From assembly GCA_937770485.1 (NCBI GenBank), contig CALJHX010000038.1, forward strand, positions 1 through 51,094: 51,094 bases of DNA, written 5' to 3'. Positions 24,431-32,999 of this stretch are shown here, piece after piece. The notes under the pieces were generated by a model that was not told the origin of the DNA, did no database searches, and saw only the letters and a program-made list of their open reading frames with translations. The position numbers were made by a program, and so were the translations under genes. Each line of letters opens with the position of its first letter. The first letter of the stretch is position 1. The DNA is from an uncultured Verrucomicrobiae bacterium (GTDB lineage Bacteria > Verrucomicrobiota > Verrucomicrobiia > Limisphaerales > UBA1096).

Positions 24431-25921
24431 ATGAAAAATATCATCCCCCTTCTCGCCGCATGCCTGTTTGCGCTTGGCCAAGCGCCCGCCGAGGCGGCCA
24501 AGCGCCCGAATATCCTGTTCATGATGTCCGACGACCACGCCTCCGAGGCGATCAGCGCGTACGGCTCGTGGCTCAAGGATTACTGCCACACGCCGACCCT
24601 CGACCGGCTCGCCGCCGAGGGCATGCGCTTCACCAATGTCTGCTGCAACAACTCCATCTGCTCGCCCAGCCGCGCCAGCATCATCAGCGGCCAATATTCA
24701 CACGTCACCGGCGCGCTCAACCTCGGTTGCCGCCTCAAGCCCAACGCCCCAAGCTACATCCGCGAGCTGACCAACAGCGGCTACGAGACGTGCGTCGTCG
24801 GCAAGTGGCACATGCAGCAGTTCCCGCGCGGCGTCGGCGACTACGCGGTGACCGTTGGCCAGGGCAGCTACTTCAACCCAACACTGCACCGCCCCGATGG
24901 CAGTCAGGAAAAGTATGAGGGTTACTACGCCGATCGCTACGCCGACTGGGCGCTTAAATGGTTGAAGCAACGCGACAAGGAAAAGCCGTTTTACCTCAGC
25001 CTGCACTTCAAGGGGCCACACGAGTATTTCGAGTACCCTGAGCGATGGGCCAAGCTGCACGAGGGCGTGAAGATTCCCGAGCCGCCCAGCCTGCACGAGG
25101 ACATCACCAAGACCAGTCCCCTGCTCAAGGGTAAGCATTACTCCGTCATGTACGACTCCGAAGGACCGAAAAGTTTTTACCTCGTTTACGAGGACTACCT
25201 GGCTAAGCACTCCGCCGATCCCGCCGAGCGACGCTCGCTCGCCTACCAGCATCTCATCCACAAATACCTACGCTGCGTCGCCGCGATAGACGACAACGTC
25301 AAGCGTGTACTCGACCATCTGCAAGCCGAAGGCATCCTGGATGACACGCTCATCATCTACACCAGCGACCAGGGCTATTGGCTGGGCCAGCACAATATGC
25401 ACGACAAGCGGCTCATTCTCGAGGAGTCACTCAAGATGCCGTTTATCGTCCGGTATCCAAAAGAGATCAAAGCCGGCAGCGAAAGTTCCAAACTCGGCAT
25501 GAATATCGACTTCGGCCCAACCATGCTGGACTACGCCGGCATGAACATCCCAAGCGTGATGCAGGGCGTGAGCCTCCGGCCACTGCTGCAGGGCGTCGAA
25601 CCGGCCGACTGGCGGGAGTCGATTTTTTACGCCTACTACAACCGCTCCCCCAAGCATTGGGGCATCCGCACTGAGAGATACAAGCTGATCCGTTTCCCTG
25701 ACACCGAGGCAGTCGAGTTTTACGACCTACAGGAAGACCCCACCGAGATGTACAACCAAGCCGCTGAGCCAGGCTATAAAAATCAAATCGCCACCACCCA
25801 AAAACAACTGGACGCACTGATGACCAACACCGGTGTCACCCGCGAATTCCTCCTCAAAAAAATGGGCGACAACACCAAACTCCCCCCACGCCTTCACAAG
25901 AAGCGCAATAAAAGAAAGTGA
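24431..25921 (+). CDS. secreted sulfatase, type I (FGly) family
   Basis: The 496-residue enzyme has a signal peptide (MKNIIPLLAACLFALGQAPA) and starts its mature part with RPNILFMMSDDHASEAI, the first metal site. The formylglycine signature is CSPSR (Cys77 to Arg81), then GKWHMQQF and the second metal site LIIYTSDQGYWLGQHNMHDKR. The domain order is complete, and the C-terminal YDLQEDPTEMYN segment is typical. It resembles the heparan/N-sulfoglucosamine-type sulfatases common in polysaccharide-degrading marine bacteria, though the substrate is unknown. The palindrome copy at 24474 encodes ALGQA in the signal peptide. It is convergent with the two-module esterase, 21 bp apart. Confidence 0.93.
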   Translation: MKNIIPLLAACLFALGQAPAEAAKRPNILFMMSDDHASEAISAYGSWLKDYCHTPTLDRLAAEGMRFTNVCCNNSICSPSRASIISGQYSHVTGALNLGCRLKPNAPSYIRELTNSGYETCVVGKWHMQQFPRGVGDYAVTVGQGSYFNPTLHRPDGSQEKYEGYYADRYADWALKWLKQRDKEKPFYLSLHFKGPHEYFEYPERWAKLHEGVKIPEPPSLHEDITKTSPLLKGKHYSVMYDSEGPKSFYLVYEDYLAKHSADPAERRSLAYQHLIHKYLRCVAAIDDNVKRVLDHLQAEGILDDTLIIYTSDQGYWLGQHNMHDKRLILEESLKMPFIVRYPKEIKAGSESSKLGMNIDFGPTMLDYAGMNIPSVMQGVSLRPLLQGVEPADWRESIFYAYYNRSPKHWGIRTERYKLIRFPDTEAVEFYDLQEDPTEMYNQAAEPGYKNQIATTQKQLDALMTNTGVTREFLLKKMGDNTKLPPRLHKKRNKRK

Positions 25922-25942
25922 GCCAGGCGCCTGGCCGAATGG

Positions 25943-28111
25943 TTACTCCAGGGTCTTTGTCCAGTTGATGAATTCCTGGTGCTGATCGGCTTGAAATCTG
26001 TTGGTATCGTCTGGGGCAAGCCAGGCGAGTGAGCCTTTGGCGATACGCGGCCTAGCCGACCGGACCCGATCGATGACTTCCGCTACCGCGTTGAAATCGG
26101 CAAAGCGATCGCGCTTGGGTGTGACAACCAAACATGGTTTCGGAAGCACCAGACCAAGTACATCATCGTAGTCGAAAGGTATTTCGCTCTCTCGTCCATC
26201 GAAGAGGCCAAGGAGCGGTTGCAACGCGTGCAGTTCCCAGAGGCGCCTGTTGCCGCCAGTCGCCCTGGCATTGCCGGCATTTCGCAAGGGAGTCCAGCCA
26301 CTGAAACAGGCTACACCTGCGACGCGATCATCGAGCGCGCCGGCATACATCGTAGTCAGCACGCCGCTTGAATATCCGAGCAGGAACACCCGCTTGGTGT
26401 CGAACTCGGGGATCGCGCTTTTTGCTGCACCCCTCCCCTCGACAGCGAAACTCACAGCAGCCTGAGCGTCCATCACCATCCGGCCAAGCTTCGACCAGCG
26501 CGGATGGTTTTTGTAAAAGTCGCGCCCCTCGAGCAGTCGCAGGCCAAAACCACATTGATCGTAGGCGATGACAGCGAAACCGTTCTCAGCCAGCCGTTGA
26601 TAAACCGTTGTGCCTTCCACGCCGTAACCCTCGTTGTAGCCGCTGTGATAGGAGAGCGGATGTAGCCAAACGACCACCGGCATGGGCGTCGGCGCTCCGA
26701 CTTTGAAATAAAGATTGCCGCGCACGCCGTGGCCAAAGCGGATCGGTACTCGGCGCACGCCCCTGGGCGTCCAGCGGTCGTGCGTCATCAAACTCGACTC
26801 GGCGTCGGTAAGGAATTCCTCCTGGTCGACCGGCGGCAAAGTTTTCGGTGCTTGGCCAAGCGACCATTTGATGCGTTCGATGGCGGGAACGTCCTTGGAG
26901 ATGGCCAAGCTGGCTTCATTTTGCTGGCTACGCCACTGTTCCCAGTCGAAGTCGTGGATCAATTGCTCGGGAAACTCCCCTTGCTTGGTCAAGCCGCGGC
27001 CAAAAGCCAGATCCACCCAATCGAGATTACGCTGCCGATCAGCCCGGCTGACCTGTTCCGGCGGCGGGCCGGATGAGTGGCCACCTGTGCGGTAATCAAT
27101 CCGCAGGTTTTGCTCCGCCCCAAGAAACCGATAGACGGAGCGGCCCTCGATGTAGGCTTTCTCGACGGCAAAGGTCGGCTCGGAGCCGTCGTTGTTCGCG
27201 GTGTGAATGAGACAGTGACGCGGTGCGATCAACGCATACCAGCCGTGGGCGTCGATCGGCAGTTCATTCTCGCGTCCGGTGAAGTCGCGCAATGAAGGAA
27301 GAAACCATTCACTAGGAAAATCGGATGGTGCCTCGGCGTAGGTGTTACGACTGGTGAACCGGTAGGGGCTGGACGCGGGGGAACCCGGACTGCGGGCGAC
27401 GACGCAGGTAATGCGCTCATCGAAAGCGCCGGCAATCATCGCCTGTTTGCCGTAACGTGAAAACCCGATGATCGCGATTTTGTCAGCATCAATTTCGGCA
27501 ATGGATTGATCACCCAGAAGATAATCTATGCAGCGACTGGCCAGCCAGCCCTTGGTGCTGATCTCCGTCCAGGTGGCCTTTGGATATTCCTTGCGGAAGG
27601 TCTGCCAAATACTGTCGTAGCCTCGGTAATCAGCCTCGCGGTGGTGACTGTCCACGCCTGGAAAGAGACAGACGGCGTAGCCGCGTTTCAGCGCATCCTC
27701 ACCCCAGTAACGCTGATAAAACCGAGGCGCGGTCAGCAGCAGTGGAAATGGCCCATCGCCATTTGGTAGCCAAAGCGCCATCTCGAACGCGAGACGGTTT
27801 GGCGTGGCCAGCGTGATACGAATTCGCCGCCGAGTGGAGCCGTCCTCGTGCACATTTTCGCTGGTGACTTTGGCCCCGACAATCTGCGGTATCTCGACGG
27901 GAAAACTGCCGATGAAATATTTGATGAGCAACGATCGGACTTCCTCGCGGCGCTCTTCCCACTCACCGTGAGATTTAACTTTACGACCATCTAGTAATTC
28001 AAGCAACGGCGGCAGCTCAGCGCGTGAATACGCCTGACCAAGCGCCGTGAGCGAACTCAACGAAATGACGGCGACTACAAGCCAAAGGCAAATGAAACGG
28101 GATGTATTCAA
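25943..28111 (-). CDS. secreted two-module alpha/beta-hydrolase (CE15-like plus esterase)
   Basis: The 722-residue protein has a signal peptide (MNTSRFICLWLVVAVISLSS to ALGQA). Module 1 (about 40-375) resembles CE15 glucuronoyl esterases: the nucleophile motif is IIGFSRYGKQAMIA, where CE15 usually has GCSRxGK, with catalytic His in RTGGHSSGP. Module 2 (about 430-720) is a second alpha/beta-hydrolase with WLHPLSYHSGYNEGYG and nucleophile motif LLGYSSGVLTTMYAG. It would act on plant or algal polysaccharide esters outside the cell. The linker carries KWSLGQAP, coded by a palindrome copy (26852). It faces the sulfatase, which suits a polysaccharide-use locus. Confidence 0.85.
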   Translation of the reverse strand: MNTSRFICLWLVVAVISLSSLTALGQAYSRAELPPLLELLDGRKVKSHGEWEERREEVRSLLIKYFIGSFPVEIPQIVGAKVTSENVHEDGSTRRRIRITLATPNRLAFEMALWLPNGDGPFPLLLTAPRFYQRYWGEDALKRGYAVCLFPGVDSHHREADYRGYDSIWQTFRKEYPKATWTEISTKGWLASRCIDYLLGDQSIAEIDADKIAIIGFSRYGKQAMIAGAFDERITCVVARSPGSPASSPYRFTSRNTYAEAPSDFPSEWFLPSLRDFTGRENELPIDAHGWYALIAPRHCLIHTANNDGSEPTFAVEKAYIEGRSVYRFLGAEQNLRIDYRTGGHSSGPPPEQVSRADRQRNLDWVDLAFGRGLTKQGEFPEQLIHDFDWEQWRSQQNEASLAISKDVPAIERIKWSLGQAPKTLPPVDQEEFLTDAESSLMTHDRWTPRGVRRVPIRFGHGVRGNLYFKVGAPTPMPVVVWLHPLSYHSGYNEGYGVEGTTVYQRLAENGFAVIAYDQCGFGLRLLEGRDFYKNHPRWSKLGRMVMDAQAAVSFAVEGRGAAKSAIPEFDTKRVFLLGYSSGVLTTMYAGALDDRVAGVACFSGWTPLRNAGNARATGGNRRLWELHALQPLLGLFDGRESEIPFDYDDVLGLVLPKPCLVVTPKRDRFADFNAVAEVIDRVRSARPRIAKGSLAWLAPDDTNRFQADQHQEFINWTKTLE

Positions 28112-28440
28112 ACCGCACTGCTACCACTCCGGCCAAACGACAACAAGTCAATCGTTCTCAAAACAAACTCTATGTTTACTGAGCTAAAACGATTTTTTAT
28201 TGCAAACATCATATACAGCGTTAGGAGCAGCGTTTGTTTAGGCAAAAAACTGAACGGACCCCCCTTGGCGGACAGCTTCAAAACGAATACCTTCTCGCCA
28301 TCAACTTCGCCCGTCTGAACAATCGCCGCGCTGTCGAACACTTCGCGCCAGTCTTGCAGGAGCCAAAGCGGGTGCTGAAATCTGAACTGCTTGAGCCGCG
28401 GCCCAAACAGTTCCTCGAACGGGTGAAAGGCTGAGTCGTT
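28108..28440 (-). pseudogene. C-terminal fragment of an unrecognised protein
   Basis: An open frame on the minus strand contains [21 protein letters not shown] and [27 protein letters not shown], which look like the end of a periplasmic protein with an outer-membrane-lipoprotein-sorting or peptidase-associated domain. The identity is not certain. There is no start codon with a plausible N-terminus: upstream the frame runs into sulfatase-derived sequence. After about 28250 the translation loses protein-like character. It appears to be a fragment joined to the sulfatase remnant by deletion. The frame stop overlaps the start of the esterase gene. Confidence 0.5.
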
Positions 28441-28449
28441 CCAGCCACG

Positions 28450-28730
28450 TTCACCGTCATAAACCGTCCAAACACAGCCGTGGCCCGGCTGGCGGCACAA
28501 ATCGATATGATGACGATCATGTTGCTAAACCGCACCCCCTGTGCGGCCAGGCGATCCATCGTCGGCATTTTCAAAAACGGATGCCCAGCGCAGCCTATGC
28601 GGTCCCAACGATGATCGTCGGACAAGAAAAAGATGATGTTGGGCCGATCGACGGCCTTGGCCAGGGCGTCTGCCGGGGAAGCGAGCAAAAAGGCAATAAG
28701 CCCTGTCAGCCAAGCAAATGGAGTTCTCAT
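28450..28730 (-). pseudogene. sulfatase N-terminal fragment
   Basis: From ATG 28730 the frame encodes a signal peptide ([20 protein letters not shown]), [21 protein letters not shown] with the first metal site, [13 protein letters not shown] and the signature ICAASR. Homology to sulfatases then ends abruptly, and about 400 residues of the enzyme are missing. The open frame runs on to 28278 through unrelated sequence. It is a truncated copy left by deletion or recombination, next to an intact esterase and 2.5 kb from an intact sulfatase. Confidence 0.82.
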
Positions 28731-28879
28731 GCGGGCCGGACTATAAACTCGGCCAAGCGGAAGCTTTTTTGCCGGCCAAGGCCGGTTCGGGCCAAAGTCG
28801 TGGAAAATAAACGGAAAAAGAGCTATAACAGAGTTTGACACGGCGTGAAGACTCTGGTCTAGTCCCCCCCCTTTTTGAG

Positions 28880-29191
28880 ATGTACGCAGTAGTTCAAACC
28901 GGAGGCAAACAATACAAAGTTACCGAGGGCACCACCATTGAGGTGAACCGTGTCGGTGACGAGGCTGGAAGCGCGTTGACCCTTGATAACGTGTTGCTCG
29001 TGAATCAGGACGGCTCAGTGAAGATCGGCACCCCGACGATCGAGGGAGCCAAGGTCGAGGCCGAAGTGGTTAAACACACCCGAGGCAAAAAGCTCGTTAT
29101 TTGGAAGATGAAACGACGCAAAGGGTATCGCAACAAGAACGGCCATCGGCAGGATCTTTCCCTTATCAAGATTAACAAAATCAGCGCATAA
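28880..29191 (+). CDS. rplU: 50S ribosomal protein L21
   Basis: The 103-residue product starts at ATG 28880 ([17 protein letters not shown]), the conserved L21 N-terminus. It ends with the basic RNA-binding segment [23 protein letters not shown]. An in-frame start at 28835 is rejected because it adds unrelated residues. L21 binds 23S rRNA in the large subunit. It heads the classic rplU-rpmA-obgE order, with rpmA 3 bp downstream. Confidence 0.97.
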   Translation: MYAVVQTGGKQYKVTEGTTIEVNRVGDEAGSALTLDNVLLVNQDGSVKIGTPTIEGAKVEAEVVKHTRGKKLVIWKMKRRKGYRNKNGHRQDLSLIKINKISA

Positions 29192-29194
29192 GTC

Positions 29195-29455
29195 ATGGCA
29201 CATAAGAAAGGACAAGGCAGTTCCCGCAACGGTCGCGACAGCGCAAGCAAACGGCTGGGTGTGAAGAAATTTGGTGGGCAGGCAGTGATCGCCGGTAATA
29301 TTATTATTCGCCAGCGCGGCACCAAGTTTAACCCCGGCCGCAATGTCGGCATGGGGCGTGACTGGACGCTGTTCGCGTTGGCCGATGGCCACGTGCAGTT
29401 CGACAAGGGTGGCCGCCGCGTCAATGTGGTTGACGGGGAAGCCGCCGCGAATTAA
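29195..29455 (+). CDS. rpmA: 50S ribosomal protein L27
   Basis: The 86-residue protein begins [20 protein letters not shown] and contains [27 protein letters not shown], both diagnostic for L27, which reaches the peptidyl transferase centre. It has no cleavable N-terminal extension of the Firmicutes type. A strong terminator follows at 29478-29511. Confidence 0.98.
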   Translation: MAHKKGQGSSRNGRDSASKRLGVKKFGGQAVIAGNIIIRQRGTKFNPGRNVGMGRDWTLFALADGHVQFDKGGRRVNVVDGEAAAN

Positions 29456-29477
29456 GCAGGCTCACTCACGATTTCGG

Positions 29478-29511
29478 ATGGCGGGGCAATTGGCCTCGCC
29501 ATTTTTGTTTT
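29478..29511 (+). terminator. intrinsic terminator after rpmA
   Basis: A 10-bp stem (29478-29487 with 29493-29502, one G-U pair) with a 5-nt loop is followed by TTTTTGTTTT. It separates the ribosomal protein pair from obgE. Confidence 0.9.
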
Positions 29512-29549
29512 GATCCGGCCCCAACGCCGGGCCGCTATCCCACACAACA

Positions 29550-30671
29550 ATGTTCGTCGATTCAGTCAAGGTTCAAGTCAGGGCCGGCAAGGGCGGCAAC
29601 GGTTGCCTCGCGTTTTCGCATGAACCGTTCCAGCCCAAGGGTGGGCCGTGCGGCGGCGACGGCGGCAAGGGTGGCGATGTCATCCTGCAGGCCGACCACG
29701 ACATCAATAATCTCATCGCCCAGTTTTACGCACCTCACCTCCACGCCAAGGACGGCCGCGGCGGCGAGGGCAAGGGCAAGACCGGGCGCGGCGGCAAGAA
29801 ACTTATCGTCAAGGTGCCGTGCGGCACGATGATTTGGAAACTCCCGCCGACCGAACCGACCGCCGAGGAGCGGGACGTACCCTTGCGCCGCTCGCTTGGC
29901 CAAGCGGAGGCGCTGGAGATCAATCTTGAAGCCGTACCGGAGGAGTCGCCCGGGACCATGCCGCAGGAGCCGGAAGTCATCGCCGACCTGACGGAGCACG
30001 GGGAACAGTTCGTGCTGTGCGCCGGAGGGCGCGGTGGCAAGGGCAACATGCATTTCACCACCTCGACCCGCCAGGCGCCGCAATTCGCACAGGATGGCGA
30101 AATCGGCGAGGAAGGCCACTACCGGTTCGAGCTGCGGCTGCTTGCCGAGATCGGCCTCGTCGGCTACCCGAACGCCGGCAAGTCCACCCTGCTTGGTGCG
30201 ATTTCGGCCGCGCAACCGAAGATCGCCGCCTACCCTTTCACCACGCTGCACCCGAACATCGGCATCGTGGAGTTTGCCGATTACAGTCGCCTGACCGTGT
30301 GCGACATCCCAGGGATCATCGAGGGCGCACACGACAATGTCGGCCTTGGCCACGCGTTCCTGCGGCACATCCTGCGTTGCCGCGTGCTCGTGCTGCTGAT
30401 CGACATGGCCGGCACCGACGAGCGCGAGCCATGGGACGATTACCGGCAACTGCTCACCGAACTGGAACTGTACGACCCAGCGCTGCTCAAGCGCCCGCGC
30501 CTCGTCGCCGCGAACAAGATGGACGAGGCGCCCGCGCCGGAAAAACTGAAAACGTTCCGGGCCAAGCTTGGCCAAGTTGATATTGTGGAAATCTCCGCCG
30601 CGTTCGATCTTGGCCTCGAGGAGTTGAAAAACAAAATGCAACAGATCGTTGCCGCAACAAGTGAAGATTAA
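29550..30671 (+). CDS. obgE: Obg/CgtA GTPase
   Basis: The 373-residue GTPase assists 50S subunit assembly. The glycine-rich Obg fold covers 1-200 (VRAGKGGNGCLAFSHEPF, GGDGGKGGDVIL). The G domain follows, with G1 GYPNAGKSTL, G2/G3 TLHPNIGIVEF and CDIPGIIEGA, and G4 AANKMDEAP. A stretch of about 35 residues (around 105-140, rich in Pro and Glu) is inserted in the Obg fold before VIADLTEHGEQF. It includes RRSLGQAEALE, coded by a palindrome copy (29896). A second copy (30568) codes AKLGQVD. No C-terminal OCT domain is present. ychF starts 3 bp after the stop. Confidence 0.96.
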   Translation: MFVDSVKVQVRAGKGGNGCLAFSHEPFQPKGGPCGGDGGKGGDVILQADHDINNLIAQFYAPHLHAKDGRGGEGKGKTGRGGKKLIVKVPCGTMIWKLPPTEPTAEERDVPLRRSLGQAEALEINLEAVPEESPGTMPQEPEVIADLTEHGEQFVLCAGGRGGKGNMHFTTSTRQAPQFAQDGEIGEEGHYRFELRLLAEIGLVGYPNAGKSTLLGAISAAQPKIAAYPFTTLHPNIGIVEFADYSRLTVCDIPGIIEGAHDNVGLGHAFLRHILRCRVLVLLIDMAGTDEREPWDDYRQLLTELELYDPALLKRPRLVAANKMDEAPAPEKLKTFRAKLGQVDIVEISAAFDLGLEELKNKMQQIVAATSED

Positions 30672-30674
30672 TTT

Positions 30675-31778
30675 ATGCTGAAAGCCGGAATCGTCGGCCT
30701 GCCCAATGTCGGCAAGTCCACCCTGTTCAACGCCGTCACACGCACCCGTAAGGCGGAGTCGGCGAACTATCCGTTCTGCACCATCGACCCCAACGTCGGC
30801 GTCGTGAACGTCCCGGACGCACGGCTCGAAGTTCTCTCGAAAATCTCCGGTTCGGCGGAGTTGATCCCGGCCTCGGTCGAGTTCGTCGACATTGCAGGGC
30901 TGGTGAAGGGTGCCTCCGCCGGCGAGGGGCTGGGCAATAAATTCCTAAGTCACATCCGCGAGGTGGACGCCATCGTGCACGTGGTACGCTGCTTCGAGGA
31001 CGATGACATTCATCACGTCGAGGGCAGCATCGACCCCATTCGCGACATCGAGACGATTTCAACCGAGTTGATCCTCACCGATCTGGACGCCGTCCAGCGG
31101 CGGCGCGACAAGCTGAACAAGGAATCCAAGCGCGGTGACAAGGAGGCGGCAGCGCTGGTGGAGATCATCGATAAAATCGAGCCACACTTGGGCGAGGGCA
31201 AACCGGCGATCACCTGCGAGTTGAGCGACGACGATGCCGCCTTAGCCAAGCGGCTATTCCTGCTCTCGGCAAAGCCGACGTTGTTCGCCGCAAACCTAAA
31301 AGACTCGGAGTTGGCGGACGCCGAAAACAACCCGAACATAGCCAAGATCCGCGACTACGCCGGCGAGCATCATGGCTGCGAAACGGTCGCGATCAGCGCA
31401 CAGATCGAGAGCGAACTAGCCGATTTACCGGCGGAGGAGGCGGCAGAATTTCTCGCCGAAATGGGTGTGAGCGAGAGCGGTGCTGGGCAGTTGATCCACA
31501 AGTCGTACTCGCTGCTTGGCCTGCAAACCTACTTCACCACCGGCGAAAAGGAGACGCGCGCCTGGACGATTCACATCGGCGACACCGCGCCCAAGGCGGC
31601 CGGCGTGATTCACGGTGATTTTGAGCGTGGCTTCATCAAGGCGGAGACCGTATCGTACGCCGACTTGACCGCGTGTGGCTCAATTGCTGCTGCCCGCGAC
31701 AAGGGCGTGTACCGAATGGAGGGCAAGGAATACGTCGTTCAGGAAGGCGATGTAATGCTGTTCAAATTCAACGTTTGA
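30675..31778 (+). CDS. ychF: ribosome-binding ATPase YchF
   Basis: The 367-residue protein begins MLKAGIVGLPNVGKSTLFNAVT (P-loop), with FVDIAGLVKGASAGEGLGNKFL (G3 region) and a coiled-coil segment around 130-160. The G4 position reads FAANLKDSE, where YchF proteins have NxxE, consistent with ATP preference. The C-terminal TGS domain (about 285-365) shows LQTYFTTGEKETRAWTIHIGDTAPKAAGVIHGDF. It is 3 bp downstream of obgE and probably co-transcribed. Confidence 0.97.
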   Translation: MLKAGIVGLPNVGKSTLFNAVTRTRKAESANYPFCTIDPNVGVVNVPDARLEVLSKISGSAELIPASVEFVDIAGLVKGASAGEGLGNKFLSHIREVDAIVHVVRCFEDDDIHHVEGSIDPIRDIETISTELILTDLDAVQRRRDKLNKESKRGDKEAAALVEIIDKIEPHLGEGKPAITCELSDDDAALAKRLFLLSAKPTLFAANLKDSELADAENNPNIAKIRDYAGEHHGCETVAISAQIESELADLPAEEAAEFLAEMGVSESGAGQLIHKSYSLLGLQTYFTTGEKETRAWTIHIGDTAPKAAGVIHGDFERGFIKAETVSYADLTACGSIAAARDKGVYRMEGKEYVVQEGDVMLFKFNV

Positions 31779-31780
31779 CC

Positions 31781-31800
31781 GGCCAAGCGCTTGGCCAAGC
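31781..31800. repeat. two overlapping copies of the palindrome in front of the cysteine desulfurase gene
   Basis: GGCCAAGCGCTTGGCC (31781-31796) is a perfect 16-bp palindrome that overlaps GCTTGGCCAAGC (31789-31800). The second ends 2 bp before the ATG at 31803. It occupies the place of a ribosome-binding site, and no Shine-Dalgarno sequence is visible. Confidence 0.85.
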
Positions 31801-31802
31801 CG

Positions 31803-32999
31803 ATGAGCAACGAACGACTGGTTTATCTAGATAACAATGCCACGACGCGGGTCGCGCCCGAGGTTGTCGAGGCGATGTTGCCGTGCCTCACCGAGCATTG
31901 GGGCAACCCCTCGAGCGCGTACGAAATGGCCAACGCGCCGGCCCACATGATCGCCGAAGCCCGTGAACAAGTGGCCAAACTCATCGGTGCCGACGCGCGC
32001 AACATTGTCTTCACCAGTTGCGGCACCGAGAGCAACAACGCCGCCATCCAAAGCGCGCTTCACTGCAATCCCACCAAGCGGCACATCATCACCTCGGCGG
32101 TGGAGCACTCGGCTAACATCAAGCATTGCCACCAACTCGAGAAGCGCGGCTACGAGACGACGTTCCTGCCGGTCGATCTCGACGGCGGCATCGACCTCTG
32201 CGATTTACAGGCGGCCATCCGGCCCGACACCGCCATCGTCTCGCTCATGTGGGCAAACAACGAAACTGGCGTGCTGTTCCCGGTGGAGGAACTTGCGGCG
32301 ATCTGCCGCAGCCGCGGCGTGTTGTTCCACACCGACGCCATTCAGGTCGCTGGCAAAATCCCGATCGACGTGCAAAAGCTCGGCGTCGATTTCCTCTCTC
32401 TCTCCGCCCACAAGCTGCGTGCGCCCAAGGGTATCGGTCTGCTGTACGTTAAGCCGGGAGCGCCGTTTCAGCCGTACATCATCGGTGGTGGGCAGGAACG
32501 AGGCCAGCGCGGCGGCACCGAGAATGTCGCGAATATTGTCGCCTTCGGCAAAGCCGCCGAACTCGCGCTGGAGCAAATCGATGACGATAATACGCGGGTG
32601 CGCGCGCTGCGCGACAAGCTCGAGCAGAGCATCCTGCAGACGATTTGCGGCTCTGTGCGAAACGGCGGTGGCGAGCCGAGGCTGCCCAACACGACGAACA
32701 TCGGTTTCGACGGCGTCGAGGCCGAGGCGATCCTGCTGCTGCTCGACCGCGAGGGCATCTGCGCCTCGAGTGGCTCGGCCTGCACCACCGGCTCCATTGA
32801 GCCGTCCCACGTGTTACAGGCCATGAGTGTGCCGTTGTCGCGCTCGAAAGGCTCGCTGCGATTCAGCCTTGGGCTGGACAACACGGAGGCGGACGTGGAC
32901 TGGGTGATCGAGAAACTGCCGGCGATCGTTTCCCGTTTGCGCGACACCTCCCCCGAGGAGCTTGGCCAAGGGGAAGAGCGCCTGACCAAGGCCAGTTAG
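31803..32999 (+). CDS. nifS: cysteine desulfurase (class V aminotransferase, NifS/IscS group)
   Basis: The enzyme takes sulfur from cysteine for Fe-S clusters, thiolated tRNA or cofactors. ATG 31803 (MSNERLVYLDNNATTRVAPEV) is chosen; a TTG at 31791 inside the palindrome is in frame but unlikely. Key residues are VEHSANI, ANNETGVL, PLP lysine 204 in LSAHKLRAPKG, and the catalytic Cys327 in the long loop CASSGSACTTGS of group I enzymes. Length is 398 residues. The C-terminal tail PEELGQGEERL comes from a palindrome copy (32962). No IscU or IscA gene is nearby. Its stop overlaps the stop of the kinase gene on the other strand. Confidence 0.94.
   Translation: MSNERLVYLDNNATTRVAPEVVEAMLPCLTEHWGNPSSAYEMANAPAHMIAEAREQVAKLIGADARNIVFTSCGTESNNAAIQSALHCNPTKRHIITSAVEHSANIKHCHQLEKRGYETTFLPVDLDGGIDLCDLQAAIRPDTAIVSLMWANNETGVLFPVEELAAICRSRGVLFHTDAIQVAGKIPIDVQKLGVDFLSLSAHKLRAPKGIGLLYVKPGAPFQPYIIGGGQERGQRGGTENVANIVAFGKAAELALEQIDDDNTRVRALRDKLEQSILQTICGSVRNGGGEPRLPNTTNIGFDGVEAEAILLLLDREGICASSGSACTTGSIEPSHVLQAMSVPLSRSKGSLRFSLGLDNTEADVDWVIEKLPAIVSRLRDTSPEELGQGEERLTKAS

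Noticed and set aside
24431..28730. A complete polysaccharide utilisation locus
   Set aside because: There are a sulfatase, an esterase and relics, but no SusC/SusD pair, glycoside hydrolase or dedicated regulator.
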